DNA from: Oikopleura dioica
Taxonomy: Eukaryota; Chordata; Appendicularia; Copelata; Oikopleuridae
Assembly: GCA_907165135.1 (NCBI GenBank)
Contig: OU015566.1
Location: 6,246,157-6,310,156, forward strand
DNA length: 64,000 nt
Reading direction: 5' to 3'
Below the pieces are notes generated by a model that ran no database searches, was not told the DNA's origin, and saw only the letters and a list, made by a program, of their open reading frames with translations. Position 1 is the first letter of the stretch. Every line of letters begins with the position of its first letter. A program made the translations under genes and the position numbers. This document shows positions 1 to 11,885 of this stretch, one piece after another.

Positions 1-630
1 ACCCCTTTTCTTCATCCAAAAAGTCCTCTTATTTCGAAAAACCACTGTATCATAAAGAAGGTCAAAAGTAAAAGCCATGCCTTGAGGACTGTTGTAGAAT
101 CGATTTTCCTTGTAATGCCCATCAGCAGAGATAACATATCCAAAGTGTTTCAGATTGTACGAGGTCCTGTACTGGCAAATAAGAGTGATAAACGGCTGGC
201 ATTTGTATCCATCATCACATGGGCAGCCGAGCTCGCACTTCGCATTACAGGGGCATTTCTCGCTGCTTTCCGCAAAGGTCGCGTAGCAACCATCGTAGCA
301 TGTTTGACTTGCGGTGCAGCTCTTCACGCATCCGGTGAACTCCGTCGTGACCTCATCAATGCACTGTTTGTACAGGCTGTTATTCTCCTGGGGCGAAACG
401 CAAGTACAGATGGAGTTCGCGCAGTCAACACAACCAAGTGGACAATCGGAGAAACACGGGCACGCATGAAAGCACCCTATGAACTCATTAGATCATAAAT
501 AGATGACTTTTTCGTACGAGTATAAGTTGATGAACATTCTCTCTCGCATCCGCTAGATTCGCAAGAATCCTTGCAAGTGACGTAGTCTTTATAACAATAA
601 GTTTCACATTTGAGCGCCAATTCCTCATCC
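1..630 (-). CDS. Partial Cys-rich secreted protein, gene A/B family
   Basis: Two exons are visible, 518-630 and 1-476, joined by a 41-nt GT-AG intron (477-517). The frame stays open to the window edge, so the 3' end is missing. The upstream exon border near 630 follows an AAG acceptor, and in-frame stops lie beyond it, so further 5' exons must exist. The translation has densely spaced Cys pairs (CPC, CTC, CPC), with a CELGCPCDDGYKC stretch that resembles the SRGCPCPFYEC part of gene A (4811-8447), followed by a Tyr/Phe-rich segment. It is probably a secreted member of the same family. The biochemical role is unknown. Confidence 0.7.
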
Positions 631-707
631 CTTATTTTAATTTAATTTAGGATTCTTAAAAAATTAATGATTCGATTAAACGAAGCCTTTTTCAATAAAA
701 TCTGATA

Positions 708-1112
708 CCGTCGTTTTCCATCTTAAGAGCGTTTTTCAGATGACAAGGGTAGACCAAAACGCTCTTAAGTTGGAAAATTTACGATCAAACTAGGATGACA
801 GTGGGAAAAAATGATGAATGAAAATGCATAATATGAATTTTTTCCAAAACTCTAAAAATGCATCTGAGGTCATTTTTACCTATTTATGATAAAAAAATTA
901 CGATCTTTGAATCAGAGGCTATGATTTCACCTGAAACAAGCGTAGAAAACAATTTTTTCAATGATTTTTCAGGTTGAAATAAACGTTATTCTAATTATTA
1001 ATTAAAAATTCCAAAAAGCGCTCTAAAATTGGGATTTTTTCAGATAACAAAATTTGGAAAATATTGGCAAAAACGCTCTTAAGTTGGGCGCTCTTAAGAT
1101 GGAAAACCACGG
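708..1112. mobile_element. Mariner-like MITE, copy 1
   Basis: A 405-bp element has inverted ends (GTTTTCCATCTTAAGAGCG at 714-732 against its complement ending at 1107) and is flanked by TA at 706-707 and 1113-1114. TA target duplication is typical of Tc1/mariner elements. There is no internal coding capacity. Subterminal sequences with a 'cagatnacaa' motif recur near 32.2 and 33.2 kb. Confidence 0.75.
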
Positions 1113-1460
1113 TATAAAATGTTGCTTACGGGCAATTAGCGCGGGGTGTGGGTCGCAAAGCTTCAAGAGCAGGAATGAGCAAAATCCATACGAAATACAT
1201 CTCTAACGATCTGTGAGAATACCGCACTTGTCGGCTTATTTAAGTCGCGATATTTGCTTTCGGTTAATTTTATTGAATGAAAACACTTCTTTTTCCTCCG
1301 TGAAAACGCTTACATTAGATCAAGAAATACAAGGTCAGAAAGGAATTTTTTATTACTGTATCAAAGACAGGCAAGTGTTTTTATTGAATAGCCATTGGGT
1401 TGACCATTGGGGTTTGTCTTCGATTCGGCCTCCGTGGATGGTGATGTCCCGTCATGCAGG

Positions 1461-1649
1461 GAAGAGCATGCGATGCACATTTCGATGGGCCACTGGAGTC
1501 GACCTGCTGTTCCGGAAATGATGAACCATGCTCATCACAAAATGGAAGAAGACGAGAGTGATCATGATGAGATGCATAGAGGAAATCATGAATCTATAGG
1601 CCATGAAGATCATCTCAGAATGATGCATGAAATGAATGATCATTCTTGA
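1461..1649 (+). CDS. Candidate His/Met-rich exon
   Basis: After an ATGCAG acceptor at 1453-1460 the frame encodes about 60 residues very rich in His, Met, Asp and Glu and ends in a stop at 1647-1649. His/Met clusters are common in copper-binding segments, but no family is recognised and no matching upstream exon was found. It may be the terminal exon of a gene or a chance reading frame. Confidence 0.3.
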   Translation, partial: EEHAMHISMGHWSRPAVPEMMNHAHHKMEEDESDHDEMHRGNHESIGHEDHLRMMHEMNDHS

Positions 1650-1747
1650 CATTATTAGACATGTTAAATTATTTAATTTCTAATACTGTATCTTAATTTT
1701 AGCGGAATCAAAGACATTTAAAAAGGGTCACCGAAAAACCTTCGATG

Positions 1748-1891
1748 AAAATGTTCCTTCTCTTTAATTTTTTGATTTTCTTCGCATTTGCAGGCGATCC
1801 AAACAAGCAGCTAGCATTTTCATATCTGAAATATTTGAACGATAGTTTTGAGAGTCCACTTTGCGCCATTCTACCGGGTAAGACATTTTAG
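1748..1891 (+). CDS. Possible tiny secreted protein or signal-peptide exon
   Basis: An ATG opens a 47-codon frame that starts with a strong hydrophobic signal sequence (MKMFLLFNFLIFFAFAG) and ends at 1889-1891. A good donor (GTAAGA) sits just before the stop at about 1878, so this could instead be the first exon of a longer gene. No downstream partner exon was recognised. Confidence 0.35.
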   Translation, partial: KMFLLFNFLIFFAFAGDPNKQLAFSYLKYLNDSFESPLCAILPGKTF

Positions 1892-2607
1892 TTTCCGATG
1901 AAAATTGAGCTTAGAAGAATGGAAAAACTCCTCGACAAATTGTAAGAACATCGAAAAACGCGCAATTGGGCAAAAACAAAACTCCATTGACCAACTCTAT
2001 CACTGCTAGTCTTTAAAAGTATACAATAAGCCCTGGTCTCAGACCAGGAATTCGTCTCAAAAGTGACGCCCGGGCCAAATACCAAGTATTCCTCAAAAAA
2101 CGACCGAACCCTCAACCTAACCCTAACTTTGTTGATTCAAATCTAAGTTAACCTCACTAGCCTATCCCTCTAGGCTGAGTTTGTTTTCTCATTTTGCCCA
2201 GTGCCCCTAACTTTTACCTCAAAATAGGAAGTACTTTCAGCTAGAATCAATTCTCATCAGCAAAAGTCCTTTTGCCAGCAGATAGAGGCTGCTTCTTGAT
2301 TTTCGGAGCCTGGCGTCACTTTTGGAAGACCCGGGCTAATTCCATCCGGTCACCAAATTTCCTCTGAGTCCGACAACTTCCTTTAACCTGCAGAAACTTG
2401 AAGGATTACTTGTTTTCAACTGCAAGTACTTTATTAATTGAGAGCCGCACTTTGCGGATGCATCTGTCCGCCTAATAGCACATCTAGTTCGGCGTCCTGT
2501 TTATATCAAACCACAGGCAACTGCTATAAAATCCGCGGTTGTTCATCCACAAGATCACTTTCATCCGCTCAAAAGAAATTGACTTTCAATTTTGAGTTGA
2601 AATAGAA
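1892..2607. other. Intergenic, with diverged inverted repeats
   Basis: No gene was found. A palindrome (CCTGGTCTCAGACCAGG, about 2031-2048) and an inverted pair (AAAAGTGACGCCCGG near 2060 against CTGGCGTCACTTTTG near 2311) suggest a decayed MITE. The last about 150 bp should hold the promoter of the protease gene at 2608; a TTTATATC stretch near 2500 is the only TATA-like candidate. Confidence 0.4.
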
Positions 2608-4154
2608 ATGAAGTTTTCCAATTTTATTCTCGCCACCAATGTTGCCGCCAAGTACGGGGAGAAGTTTCAAAATTTAGCAGCGCCAGTTCAAGCGCAGCGG
2701 GCAGCAACCTGTTCGGATAAGCTAAAAGAGGCGAGAGACAAGAAAGAGTTTCAATTTTATTTATTTTCAATTGATCTGAACGAGGATCAAAAAGGCTGGA
2801 TCAAACAAATTATAATTCTGATTCAAGCTTACCATTGAGAATGGAAATTGGGAATGTCCTAACATCGATGAAGTAAAACATCATCTCCGGTGCTTCCCTA
2901 AATGCGACAGTGGGTTTGAACCAACATGGTCTGTCAAGCCTGGTAGAAAACAACCAAAGCTCAACGCAAAGTGCTTCAAGTTCCCAAAAATCATCAAAAA
3001 GTAAGATTCAGCGACCATTTGAACAGCGTTTATCTTTTTTAAGAAATATTGAAAAGGGAACGTCCCTCTCCTGCGTTCCTAGAACACCTCATCCGTGTGA
3101 AGACAAAGCTGGCTTCATGGAGATTCTGGATGGGTCTCTCGTTTTGACGGAAAAAATCAACTCAAAGAGAGCGAAATTCAACCTTGTCTGCGATGATGGA
3201 ACAGTGCAAGGTGAAGTCGTCTGTGTCAACAGGAAGAACCAGGTCTATTTCCAAAAGCCGCAATGGAGCAATCAGATCACTTGGCAAGACTCCTGGAAAG
3301 ATATTTGCAGAGAGTTCGCTCCATTGACCAACTCGACGACTGCTGATCTTCAAACTTGCTCTGAAGCCGACAACTTCCCAGAACTTGCATCTGTTGAAGA
3401 AAGAATCATCGGTGGAGTGCCAGTCGAGGAGAACGAGTGGCCTTGGATCACCCATTTGACATTTGACTTGAACGATGGCGGGGAGAAACTTTGCGGAGGA
3501 AGCGTCATTGCCAATAGATGGGTCATCAGCGCCGCTCATTGTTGCCTTGACGTGCAGAAGATCGTCGGGCGCTTCGGAGATCTGAATGCGACGGAATTTG
3601 ACAGCAACGAATATGAGCTCGAAGCCAGCGCCTGGTTCAATGATCCCGAGTACGACCGCCATGCTGATGACAAAAACAACGATCTCTGCCTCATCAAATT
3701 CAACGAAGACATCATTGCCAGTGACCCAGAGAGCAAAGTTCAGCCCGTTTGTCTTCCAAAAGAAGTTCATGAACACGGCGCCGCTTGCTGGGTCGCTGGG
3801 TGGGGATCGTTTGAATATATGGGCGGTCCCCAAAACCCGGATCTGCACTCAGTCGGTGTGAATGTCTTTAGTGCAGAATATTGCCTTGCGAATTCCCTGA
3901 TTTCCCTCGCGGCTGACGACATCTGCGCCTACAAACCAGATCTAAACGGAGACGGACTGCTTGATAGTGGCGCTTCCTTTTGCGACGGGGATTCAGGCGG
4001 GCCTCTCATCTGCCCGACCGATGGAAAAGCAACTCTCGTCGGGGTTGTTTCTACAGGAATCGAATGCACCTGGGAAGGATATCCTAATAAGTACACTTCG
4101 ACTTTCGTCACTTCTAATTGGATCCAAGAGACTGTAGCTGCCGAGGGACTCTAA
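2608..4154 (+). CDS. Secreted trypsin-like serine protease with N-terminal Cys module
   Basis: Three exons (2608-2745, 2828-3000, 3044-4154) encode 473 residues. A short signal sequence is followed by a two-part Cys-rich module of about 150 residues, then an activation site (EERIIGG) and a chymotrypsin-fold protease with AAHCC (His), NDLCLIKF (Asp) and GDSGGP (Ser). All three catalytic residues are present, so the enzyme should be an active zymogen-type peptidase in the extracellular space. The N-terminal module is shared with the lectin-like gene at 18671-20044. Intron 2 (3001-3043) is GT-AG. Intron 1 (2746-2827) fits only as GA-AG: the nearby GT option leads to an early stop. A paralog lies at 63000-64000 on the other strand. 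Confidence 0.9.
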
Positions 4155-4219
4155 CTTCTGCGCTAATGAAGATTCGTTATATCTGCATCAAATAATTATA
4201 ACTGCTTCCCTCTGCTATG

Positions 4220-4229
4220 AATAAATAAA
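4220..4229 (+). terminator. Polyadenylation signals of the protease gene
   Basis: Two overlapping AATAAA hexamers start 66 bp after the stop codon. Confidence 0.7.
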
Positions 4230-4396
4230 AAGATCCATCAGAGCTTGATGATTTGTAACATACACAAAGCAACAGTCATTTGAATTAATCGCGTAGTCTC
4301 AAAAGCAAAAAAAAATTTAAAATTTTTTTGAGTGAAAATTCAATTTTAATAAAATTCGCTTTCATTGCTATCAGGAAAGTTGAACTCGGCTGAAAT

Positions 4397-4494
4397 AACA
4401 TTTAGGAATGAGCTTGAACCGCGAAGAACCTGCTTACTTGGGAGTGTCAACATGTCAGAGCGAGAACGGCGGCTTCAAGGTTTTGTTCCGTTTC
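4397..4494. repeat. Left arm of inverted repeat flanking gene A
   Basis: About 98 bp, read on the minus strand, matches 8452-8549 on the plus strand with only scattered differences; cores such as AAGTAAGCAGGTTC and TTCAAGCTCATTC are identical. It lies upstream of gene A and may include its promoter region. Confidence 0.75.
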
Positions 4495-4810
4495 GAACTC
4501 ATAAACGCGCTCTCTTCTTTCGGCATTCGTTATTGAAGTTGAAAACGCGATGATCGAAAAGTCGATTTTGAAAACCAGAGTCAGGGTAGAGCTAGCTTCA
4601 ATCTTTCTTTGAAATCTTACTTTTTTAAAGTGTCTCGACTGCGACTGCATCGGCGTCTTGAGACAAAAAGGGAAAAAGGTTTATTTATTCAGCGACGAGA
4701 TTTTAGCAACGAGAAGCATTCATACTCAAGAAGCCGATTTGAAAAAGGAAAAATCATGGAAAAAGAAGATGACCGATCAATTGAGCTTTGCAAAGCACGG
4801 AAACTCAACG

Positions 4811-7800
4811 ATGCGCCAAAAGATTGCTTATCTTGGAAGTGGCTCCCTTTTTTGGATATCGATCATGCTTCTCGGTAATTTTTTTTGATTTTTTTTGAAA
4901 AAAAAAATAATTTTTCAGCAAATTTCATTTCATTGGAAAATTCTCGAGGCGTGACGACCTACTTGACTTCGACTTGTCATCGAAGCTACAAGAACTGCGT
5001 AAAAACCGAAGCGATGGATTTATGCGGACATTTGATGAAGAAATGCTATGAAACGAAAATATTCTTCCAGCCCCAGAAAATTGTCAAAATCAACGCCAAA
5101 GAACACAAAGTCGCTGAGTTCAGCAAAGAAGACAACGAAGTCAATCTCCTCCGCTGCCAGAAGAAACAGTTTTACGATCAAAAAATCTGCCGACATCTCT
5201 GTTCTCAGACGCTTGTTTTGCAATCGAAAAGGAACAGCCCGATTTCGCCCTGTCAGTCGATTTGCTTCGAATTGACTAGATCGTCGGATGCCGCTGGTGA
5301 AGTCTGCCCGACGCAAAAATACTGCTCTAGGGGCTGTCCCTGTCCTTTTTACGAATGTGAAAAGTTGGAGTCTCGTCAGAAATTGATTCCTCTTTTCGAT
5401 ATCCAGAATTCAACACAAACATCAACCATTACCAAAATTGCTCAAGAAATAACAAATGGCGATGTAGAATCAATAACTGGCAGATGGCGCAATAGAAAGA
5501 TGGAAAACCAAAAATTCCCGATAGTTCTTTCTGATTTTAGTGGACTTGGCGATCAACAAATAACAAATGCTTCATCATATTTGTTTTCTTACGAACGGTT
5601 TTCTTGAAATAATTAATTAACATAACCTGATCGAAAATTCATAAACCTGTGAAAGTCGACGGGTTCGACTTTTCTCAACGGCGAGCATTACCTCGTCGAT
5701 GCGATTGGAAACATGATGAAAATGACCGAAGATGGTGATGCTCCGGTTTTTGTTCCGAATCAAATCAACAGTAGAGGAATGTAAGTTGTTGTTCTTGAGT
5801 CAGATTCTACCTTTCCCCCTTTTAGAGGTTTCTTTGTCTTCCACTTTGGCTCTTCAATAGGAACCCATCAAATTGAAATCCGCCGCAAAGAGAAAGGCAC
5901 GAAGATATTTCCTGTGGTGGTTATCTGGAAGAGGTCAAGAACATTCTAATTAATCTCTTTTTGGAGGACTTCTTGACCCCTAAAAGCTCGCCGACACAAA
6001 GGGATGAGAAGTGCTACTACTACGCGCCAGAATACAACTTGAATCGCTTCGAGGAGGCCCAAGGCTTCATTGCCAGCAAGCACTTCAACGCGAAAGTTTC
6101 TTCCATTAGCTTCAAAGGGGTCTACTCTCTGATGAGCGCCCAGATGAGTCAAAATTGGGTGAAGCTCTCCACTACTATCGCTTTACACAAGATCAGAAAA
6201 AGCGAAGAAGCAGAAAAAGGCTGGAAAAAAGACGAGATCGCTCTTCCAGCTCAATTCAGAGATTTGAATCCGGTGCATGTGATTCCATTGATCGATGTTG
6301 GCAGACTGATGCTGGTCCTTGTGACCAGGAGCATCGAGCTCTCCAACACCCTCTATTCTCTTCTGCTTGAAGCGGAAGGAAAGTATCTTACTCTAGGCAG
6401 CGAGTGGATTGGTTCTCTTGTCAAATACGAAGAGAGATCAATCTGCTTTTCGAAGATATTTTCTCAATACGACCCTTACTACACCGATCACAGTGGAATC
6501 AACAACGATGAATGCGAGTACTTTGGCAATGGAATCGCCAACAACGAAAAGATTTTTATCCAAAATACCGTTTTTGATACTGTTTTCGAAATCGGCTTTG
6601 ATTTCGCGAAAATTGATCTTCAATTCATCCAACTCAAAACTAGAAACAAAATGCACGTGACGAGCAACCCCAATTTCGCCTTCCATGACGACGTTTTCCC
6701 TGCTTTTGCCAAAAATGCAGCCTCTCAACGACAATTTCCTCGTCCAAGTTTTTACTACAAAACTATCATTCCGGATAGTAACTTTTCTTCCTTTGAAGAA
6801 ATCAAGCATATTTCAACGATTGAGATGGAACTCAATGGAACAGAAAAATTCGAATTTGAAATCAATCTTCCCTCGAAATCACGCGTTTTTGACGAGAAAA
6901 TTCTCGAATCTCAGTTTTTTGATGGAACCTCGCTTTTCAGCTTTGGAGTTTTTCGAAATAGCTCGATTTGGATCGATTCTAGTTATTTTGATGAACGTAT
7001 AATTTTCCAAACAAAATTGGAAAAGGTTACAAAATTCGCGCTATATTTTCATTCAAATCACTCATCGGAATCGGCTTATTTTGAAGTTTTCCAGGAAACG
7101 TTTTTAAATAAAAAAAAATTAAAATTATCATTGCTTAAATTTTAATACGCGCAAAGAATGACACAGAATTATCAACAAATCAAACGAAAATTGAATTGTT
7201 CGCATTTCAAAGTTTAGGGAGCAAAAAATTGTCCATTTTTAAATACGACCGCGGTACAAAAATCTCGAACTTTATTTATTCGCCGGACAAATCGACAAAG
7301 ATCAACGCAATCTTACCGGCAAAAAAAGCGGGTCAAGAAAAACATTCATCGGCTTACGCTCTCCTCGCTGGTGGAAAAATATATAAAAACGTCTTTTTCG
7401 AAGCTCCGAGTGAATTTTCTAGCCTTGGAAAATCTCTGTCTCAGTATCTTCGGGGGTCTAAGCAAGCGCTCGTCAATGGACAGCTCCATGTCTTTGGCGG
7501 AGAAAATAACGAAAGAGATAGCTTCAGAGTAATTTTTACTTTTAAAATCTTAATTAATACTTTCTGATAGATTGCGCGGCTAGACGGTTGTCAGTTTAAC
7601 CAGTTATCTTTGTCGCTTTCTTCAAGATTTTTTCTTGGCCATTCGGCGACTTCATTTAACGACGGTAGACAAGGTAACTAGACTCCTGAGTTAGGTTTAG
7701 GGATAGCTGACCGTTAGGGGCAGCTCGAATTTTTGCCCCTACTAACTATTCAGACTTCAAAAAAAAAATAATAGCCATTTAGCAATTGTTTGCTTTGACC

Positions 7801-8447
7801 CAAGAAGCGAGAAAAACTGCGAAATATTCGATGGATTTTCAGTCACTGCAGCCCCGCCGACGAAAGGAAGACACTGGTTTGGAGGAATGAGCATTTACAA
7901 CGGTCGGCCAACTGCAATCGGAGGGGACTTCGCAAAAGGACAGGTTGAAACTTTTACTGGTGGAGCTTGGGTTAAACTGACAAGACATCCGAGGTACGGG
8001 AATGGATGCAAAACTCGGGATGGACATGTTTTAGACCGATCACCGATTTTTGTGCGATCGGACTGCCTTCAGGAAGTCTTCTGACGATTGGAGGAAGAAT
8101 GGAAACAGACTCGATTTGGGACCCTTTCGGCTATCAAGTGGCTGAAATTTGGATATTGAAGAACAACGAGTGGTCAGAACTCGGCTCCCTTACGACTGTA
8201 AGCGTGAATTCACCTCTGTGTCGTTAAAATATTTCAGCCCTCTTCTGCTTCTTCAGCGATTCTTTTCGACAACTCAATTTTTCATTTTCCAGGCTCTTCG
8301 GATGAAGGCAAACTTCCAATTCACAAGATCACCCTGGACCCAGAAGAAAGTTTGCTCTCGGTAAAAAAGATTGCAGAGCAAGAAAAGGAAACTTTCAATC
8401 CGATTGTTTTCGTGTCTCCCGTTGATTACTGTACTAAGTTGAAATAA
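4811..8447 (+). CDS. Gene A: large secreted Cys-rich protein with kelch-like C-terminus
   Basis: Ten exons (4811-4874, 4919-5592, 5656-5780, 5826-5919, 5967-7094, 7157-7528, 7571-7673, 7783-7993, 8035-8197, 8238-8447) give 1047 residues. The protein has a hydrophobic N-terminal signal, a Cys-rich domain ending in CSRGCPCPFYEC, a 94-nt exon with a GFFVFHFGSS motif, a long central region, and C-terminal kelch-type repeats (HVFGGE, AIGG, LTIGG). A matching paralog on the other strand (gene B, 53119-58011) supports nearly every exon. Introns 5593-5655 and 7095-7156 begin GA in both paralogs. The exact function is unknown; kelch propellers usually bind proteins or glycans. An upstream in-frame start at 4658 is possible, but the ATG at 4811 gives a better signal peptide. 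Confidence 0.8.
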
Positions 8448-8448
8448 A
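8443..8448 (+). terminator. AATAAA overlapping the stop codon of gene A
   Basis: The TAA stop (8445-8447) lies inside the AATAAA hexamer, so the 3' UTR must be extremely short. No other hexamer follows before the inverted repeat at 8452. Confidence 0.6.
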
Positions 8449-8451
8449 AGA

Positions 8452-8549
8452 CGAAACGGAAAAAAAACCTTGAACCCGTCGTTTTCGCTCTGTCATGTTG
8501 ACGCTCCTAAGTAAGCAGGTTCAACGCCGTTCAAGCTCATTCTTAAATG
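8452..8549. repeat. Right arm of inverted repeat flanking gene A
   Basis: This is the inverted counterpart of 4397-4494. It begins 4 bp after the polyadenylation hexamer of gene A. Confidence 0.75.
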
Positions 8550-8854
8550 TCATTGCAACTTTGATTTTTTACGAATATGTTTGGTTGCCATACAAAAATC
8601 TATATTCTCTTTATTTCCTTGAGATAAGAAAGTCTATTTTTTTCTTGAGATTGACCCACCATAATCAACGAAAAAGACCCAATGTATCGAAAACTCTTCA
8701 AAATTATCACTGGCAATAATCAATATTAAATCCCAAAACTCAAATTACGGTCCGTTTATATTTTTCAATTATTGAATCATATTTATGCTGCAAATGTTAT
8801 GTTAAGATAATGCATCAGCTTAACCGTAACACAGAGCATTTTTCTGAATGATGA
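8550..8854. other. AT-rich intergenic, no feature seen
   Basis: No coding frame, repeat or motif worth naming was found between the inverted-repeat arm and the poly(A) signal of the CUB gene (AATAAA on the minus strand at 8855-8860). Confidence 0.5.
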
Positions 8855-8923
8855 TTTATTCGAAGAAATAATTCTCAGACAATCAAAGAAAAAACCAGAA
8901 ATTGTTTTCAAATGGCTGACATG

Positions 8924-10121
8924 TTAGTTGCCACATTTCATCTGCTTCAGTTTCCTGTTAACAAGCGCCTTTCTTTGGCGATGAATTGGGCTCAGAACCT
9001 TCGAAGGTTTTGCTTTTCTATCGGCCAAGCAGACGAAAGAGTCGGTGAAGGAGACGAGAGAGGCGAAAAGTCCTTGCAATTCTTCGCAAGCATTGTCGGA
9101 ATCGACCGGTTTCACGAAAGTAGTGTGATCGTTTGAGCCAGCGGGGAAGGCGCACGCTTCATCGGAAGATAAGTCCTGAGAAAAAGGGTTGATATGTTAT
9201 CGATTTCGATTTCGCGACTATTCTTTTAAATTTGACCAAGATATTTCGCAAAATTATCGCAATATTTGTCCATTTTTGCCATCTAAAATAAACAATTTTC
9301 AAGAGAATACTTAGTTTTTAATTTATCTGACCCTTTCCTTAAGCCTTTTCATCGTATTCATGAAGAAATTGAATGAGTTGACCTTTCTTGTTCCGATTTT
9401 AGAGCCGATGCTGCCGTAGAAGTCGGAGATCTGGGTGGAAACTTCTGCGGCTTTCATTTCAATCTGGCGCCAAGCCAGGTCGTTTGGCAAATCGTTGATC
9501 TTGACTTCGGCTTCGTAGCCTCTCTTGGTAACCTTGTCGTCGGTGATGAAGCTTACTTGCGCAGTGTTTCCGGAGATGGTGTAGGTTGTCAGTGGATTTC
9601 CAGCGTAGGGCGGGTTTTCTTCGTTGGCATCGCCGCAGAAGTTCACTACGACGCCGTCGCCGTCGATGATTTGGAGCCTGTCGCAGCTGCAACCGGTGCA
9701 AAGGTAGGGATCAGTCTCATGATCTGGGGCTCGATAGCTCCAGCTCTCGACGTTGAACGAATGGGCGATGATGCTGAAAGAGGTGACGGCGGGGTCAAGT
9801 TCGATCTCGTAGTGGCAGTTCAGGTTGTTGAGGTAGAGGGAACCCATTGCAGGGTTGCCGCTCATGGCGGGCGAAGCGAATCTTCGCTCATTTTCAATTC
9901 GATAGACTCCAGTGCAGACATCCGAGCCGTCCCAATATGGGCCATCAGAATCGGAGCTGGAGCTGGAACTGGAACTGGAGTAGGCACTGGCAGCAGCAAT
10001 TATATTTGCCAAAAGCTGAATAAAACAATTTTATCAAACTGCTTGAAATTAAGGAATCATCTTATAATAGAACCGCAAGAATCATTTTATTTTATGTTCA
10101 TTCTCTATTTTTTACCTTCAT
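8924..10121 (-). CDS. Secreted CUB-domain protein
   Basis: Three exons (10116-10121, 9332-10015, 8924-9175) encode 313 residues. Exon 1 is only ATGAAG. Exon 2 completes a signal peptide (MKLLANIIAAASA), then a Ser run and one CUB domain with the usual Cys spacing and aromatic core (CTGVYRIENERRFASP, then CSCDRLQIIDGDG and FCGDANEENPP). Exon 3 adds a Cys-containing tail of about 84 residues. The last junction (GT donor at 9331, CTCAG acceptor at 9176) keeps frame; if unspliced, the protein ends after MKRLKERVR. CUB domains mediate extracellular protein binding; the partner is unknown. AATAAA lies 64 bp after the stop. Confidence 0.75.
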
Positions 10122-11181
10122 TCTGAATCTCTCTTAAATCCTATGAGTTTTTCCTTTGAAAAGTCTTTCTTTTTATTTCGGTTTTACTTCGGCGCCACCA
10201 CTTGCGAAAGTACGGTGGCGCTACAGCCAGCAGAACGGAGTTTTCTTGAGTCCAGTGAGAGCAAGTGACTCTTGAAATTCATCCGCAATTGACTTGAATT
10301 ACAGTAGACCTAGTAATTCCTCAACCCTCTTTTTGACGCGAAAGAAGCTAGCTCACCTGAACTCAGCTTATAAAGGTGGCAGGCTGCTCATGTTTCATGA
10401 TAAATTGTCGTTATTCCCGTAAGCCAGATATCCCCGTTTTTCATCGTTAGGTTAGGCTTTTACAATTGGCATCCGAGTAAGGGGGTCAGCTTCAGAAAGA
10501 CCTAACTTAGAGATACGATTGGGAAGATACGACTTAGAGATTTGCGAAGGGACAGCGGATATAGCAAGCCAATCTCTTGAGAAGTGCGGTGCGGACCGAA
10601 TCCTCGATTGGGAAGCGGCGAGTCAAAGTGACCTTCCCAATCGAGGATTCACCACTGTACTGTAAATGAACAAGCGCTAGTCGCGGAATATAATAGAGCT
10701 TTTTAACATTTATACAAGTTGTAATGTTTCTTATTGGAGAGGCAAAGTCTTACTACAACAGATCATTCTAATCTGCATTTGTAAATGACAATTTTAGAAT
10801 TCCACCGACAATAAAAAATAACAAGCATTTGAACTATGTCTTGTGCATTTTCGCGTTTCTGTTTGGCGTTTAAACACAGACTGCGAGGAGACAAGATTGC
10901 AGTTAAGTTTTAAAGTTTGTGGCGAATACAAACTCCAAGAGTCTGACGATTCGTAAGCCGAAACCGTTATGTTGAAACATGCTTACCCAACAGAAAGCGC
11001 AATTACAGCAATACCGAAAAACCCCGTTTTAAAAACAGTCAAATAATGCTTTTTCTTCTTCGAATTCATCGAATTCAACTTGTTTAATCTAATTGCTTCG
11101 CAGTATTTTCCTTGAAGGAAATGCCGAAAGACTTCTTTTAGTTTTGAACTTGATCGTACCAGTACTTCTTCGTAGCTGGTA
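10122..11181. other. Intergenic with one strong hairpin
   Basis: No gene was found. An 18-bp perfect inverted repeat (GAATCCTCGATTGGGAAG, 10598-10615 and 10633-10650, 17-nt loop) is the only clear structure. Confidence 0.5.
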
Positions 11182-11515
11182 CAGACAAAACGGACAATTC
11201 CGGAACGGGCAATTCCGTAGATTTGAGGGAAATTGGAAAAATTTTGCAAGCGCACAATTCCGGATAGTTAAGACAAAAAATTCAACTTAGAGGCCTATTC
11301 TCTATATAGGGCCACCTTTTTCAAATAAAAAGGAAAAAAGAAATCAGAGAAGGGTCAAAAAAGCCTTGTGCAGCACTAAAAAAGCCCATTTTCTGGTTGA
11401 CACCCTTAAAAAGGCACTTCTGACGCAAAAAAAATTTCAAGTCGAGTTCGGACAATTCCGGAGATTTGGCGCTTTTTCCCGAAAAAAAAACTTCCGGAAT
11501 TGTCCGTTTTGTCTG
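11182..11515. mobile_element. Mariner-like MITE with perfect 23-bp ends
   Basis: Ends beginning CAGACAAAACGGACAATTCC are perfect inverted repeats and are flanked by TA on both sides. Length is 334 bp with no coding capacity. A second inner copy of the CAATTCCGGA motif occurs near 11260. Confidence 0.8.
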
Positions 11516-11616
11516 TAAATAGAACGGTGTTTAACAAGATAACACTGGTTAGTTTTAAACATTCATTATCGCATCTTAGTATAAATGCAGGAACGAGAGG
11601 TTCTTTGCAATTAAAA

Positions 11617-11885
11617 ATGTCGAATAGAAGCAAAATTTACTTTTTCTTTTTTCTTTTTGCAGTTGTTTCGGCAGGGCCTTGGTCGAAAATGCTCGATTTT
11701 ATTAACGAAGAGATCCATGATTGTTTTGATGGGTAAGCAACGGATTTTGGGAGCAAGAGAAGGATGCAAAGGAGATCATCTTCTTTTGCCTAGGGCTTAA
11801 TTTGTATTTCAGTTGGACGATACTGTCGAGAGGGGATTTGAGGCAACTCTGGTCCGCGTATGAAATTCTCCACGGAAAGAATTAA
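11617..11885 (+). CDS. Tiny secreted protein 1 (62 residues)
   Basis: Two exons (11617-11732, 11813-11885) are joined by an 80-nt GT-AG intron. The product has a very hydrophobic signal peptide (IYFFFFLFAVVSAG) and a mature part of about 40 residues with a single Cys and the motif ILSRGDLRQLW. The same signal-peptide-plus-[LM]SxGD layout occurs at 12290 and 45540. The function is unknown; the size suits a secreted peptide or house/epithelial component. Confidence 0.6.

Noticed and set aside
3162-3848. 228-codon open frame on the minus strand
   Set aside because: It lies entirely opposite the protease exon, whose catalytic motifs and spliced structure are clear. It is a shadow frame.
9557-10126. 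189-codon plus-strand frame
   Set aside because: It is antisense to the CUB exon; its Gly/Val-rich composition comes from the Ser codons on the other strand.
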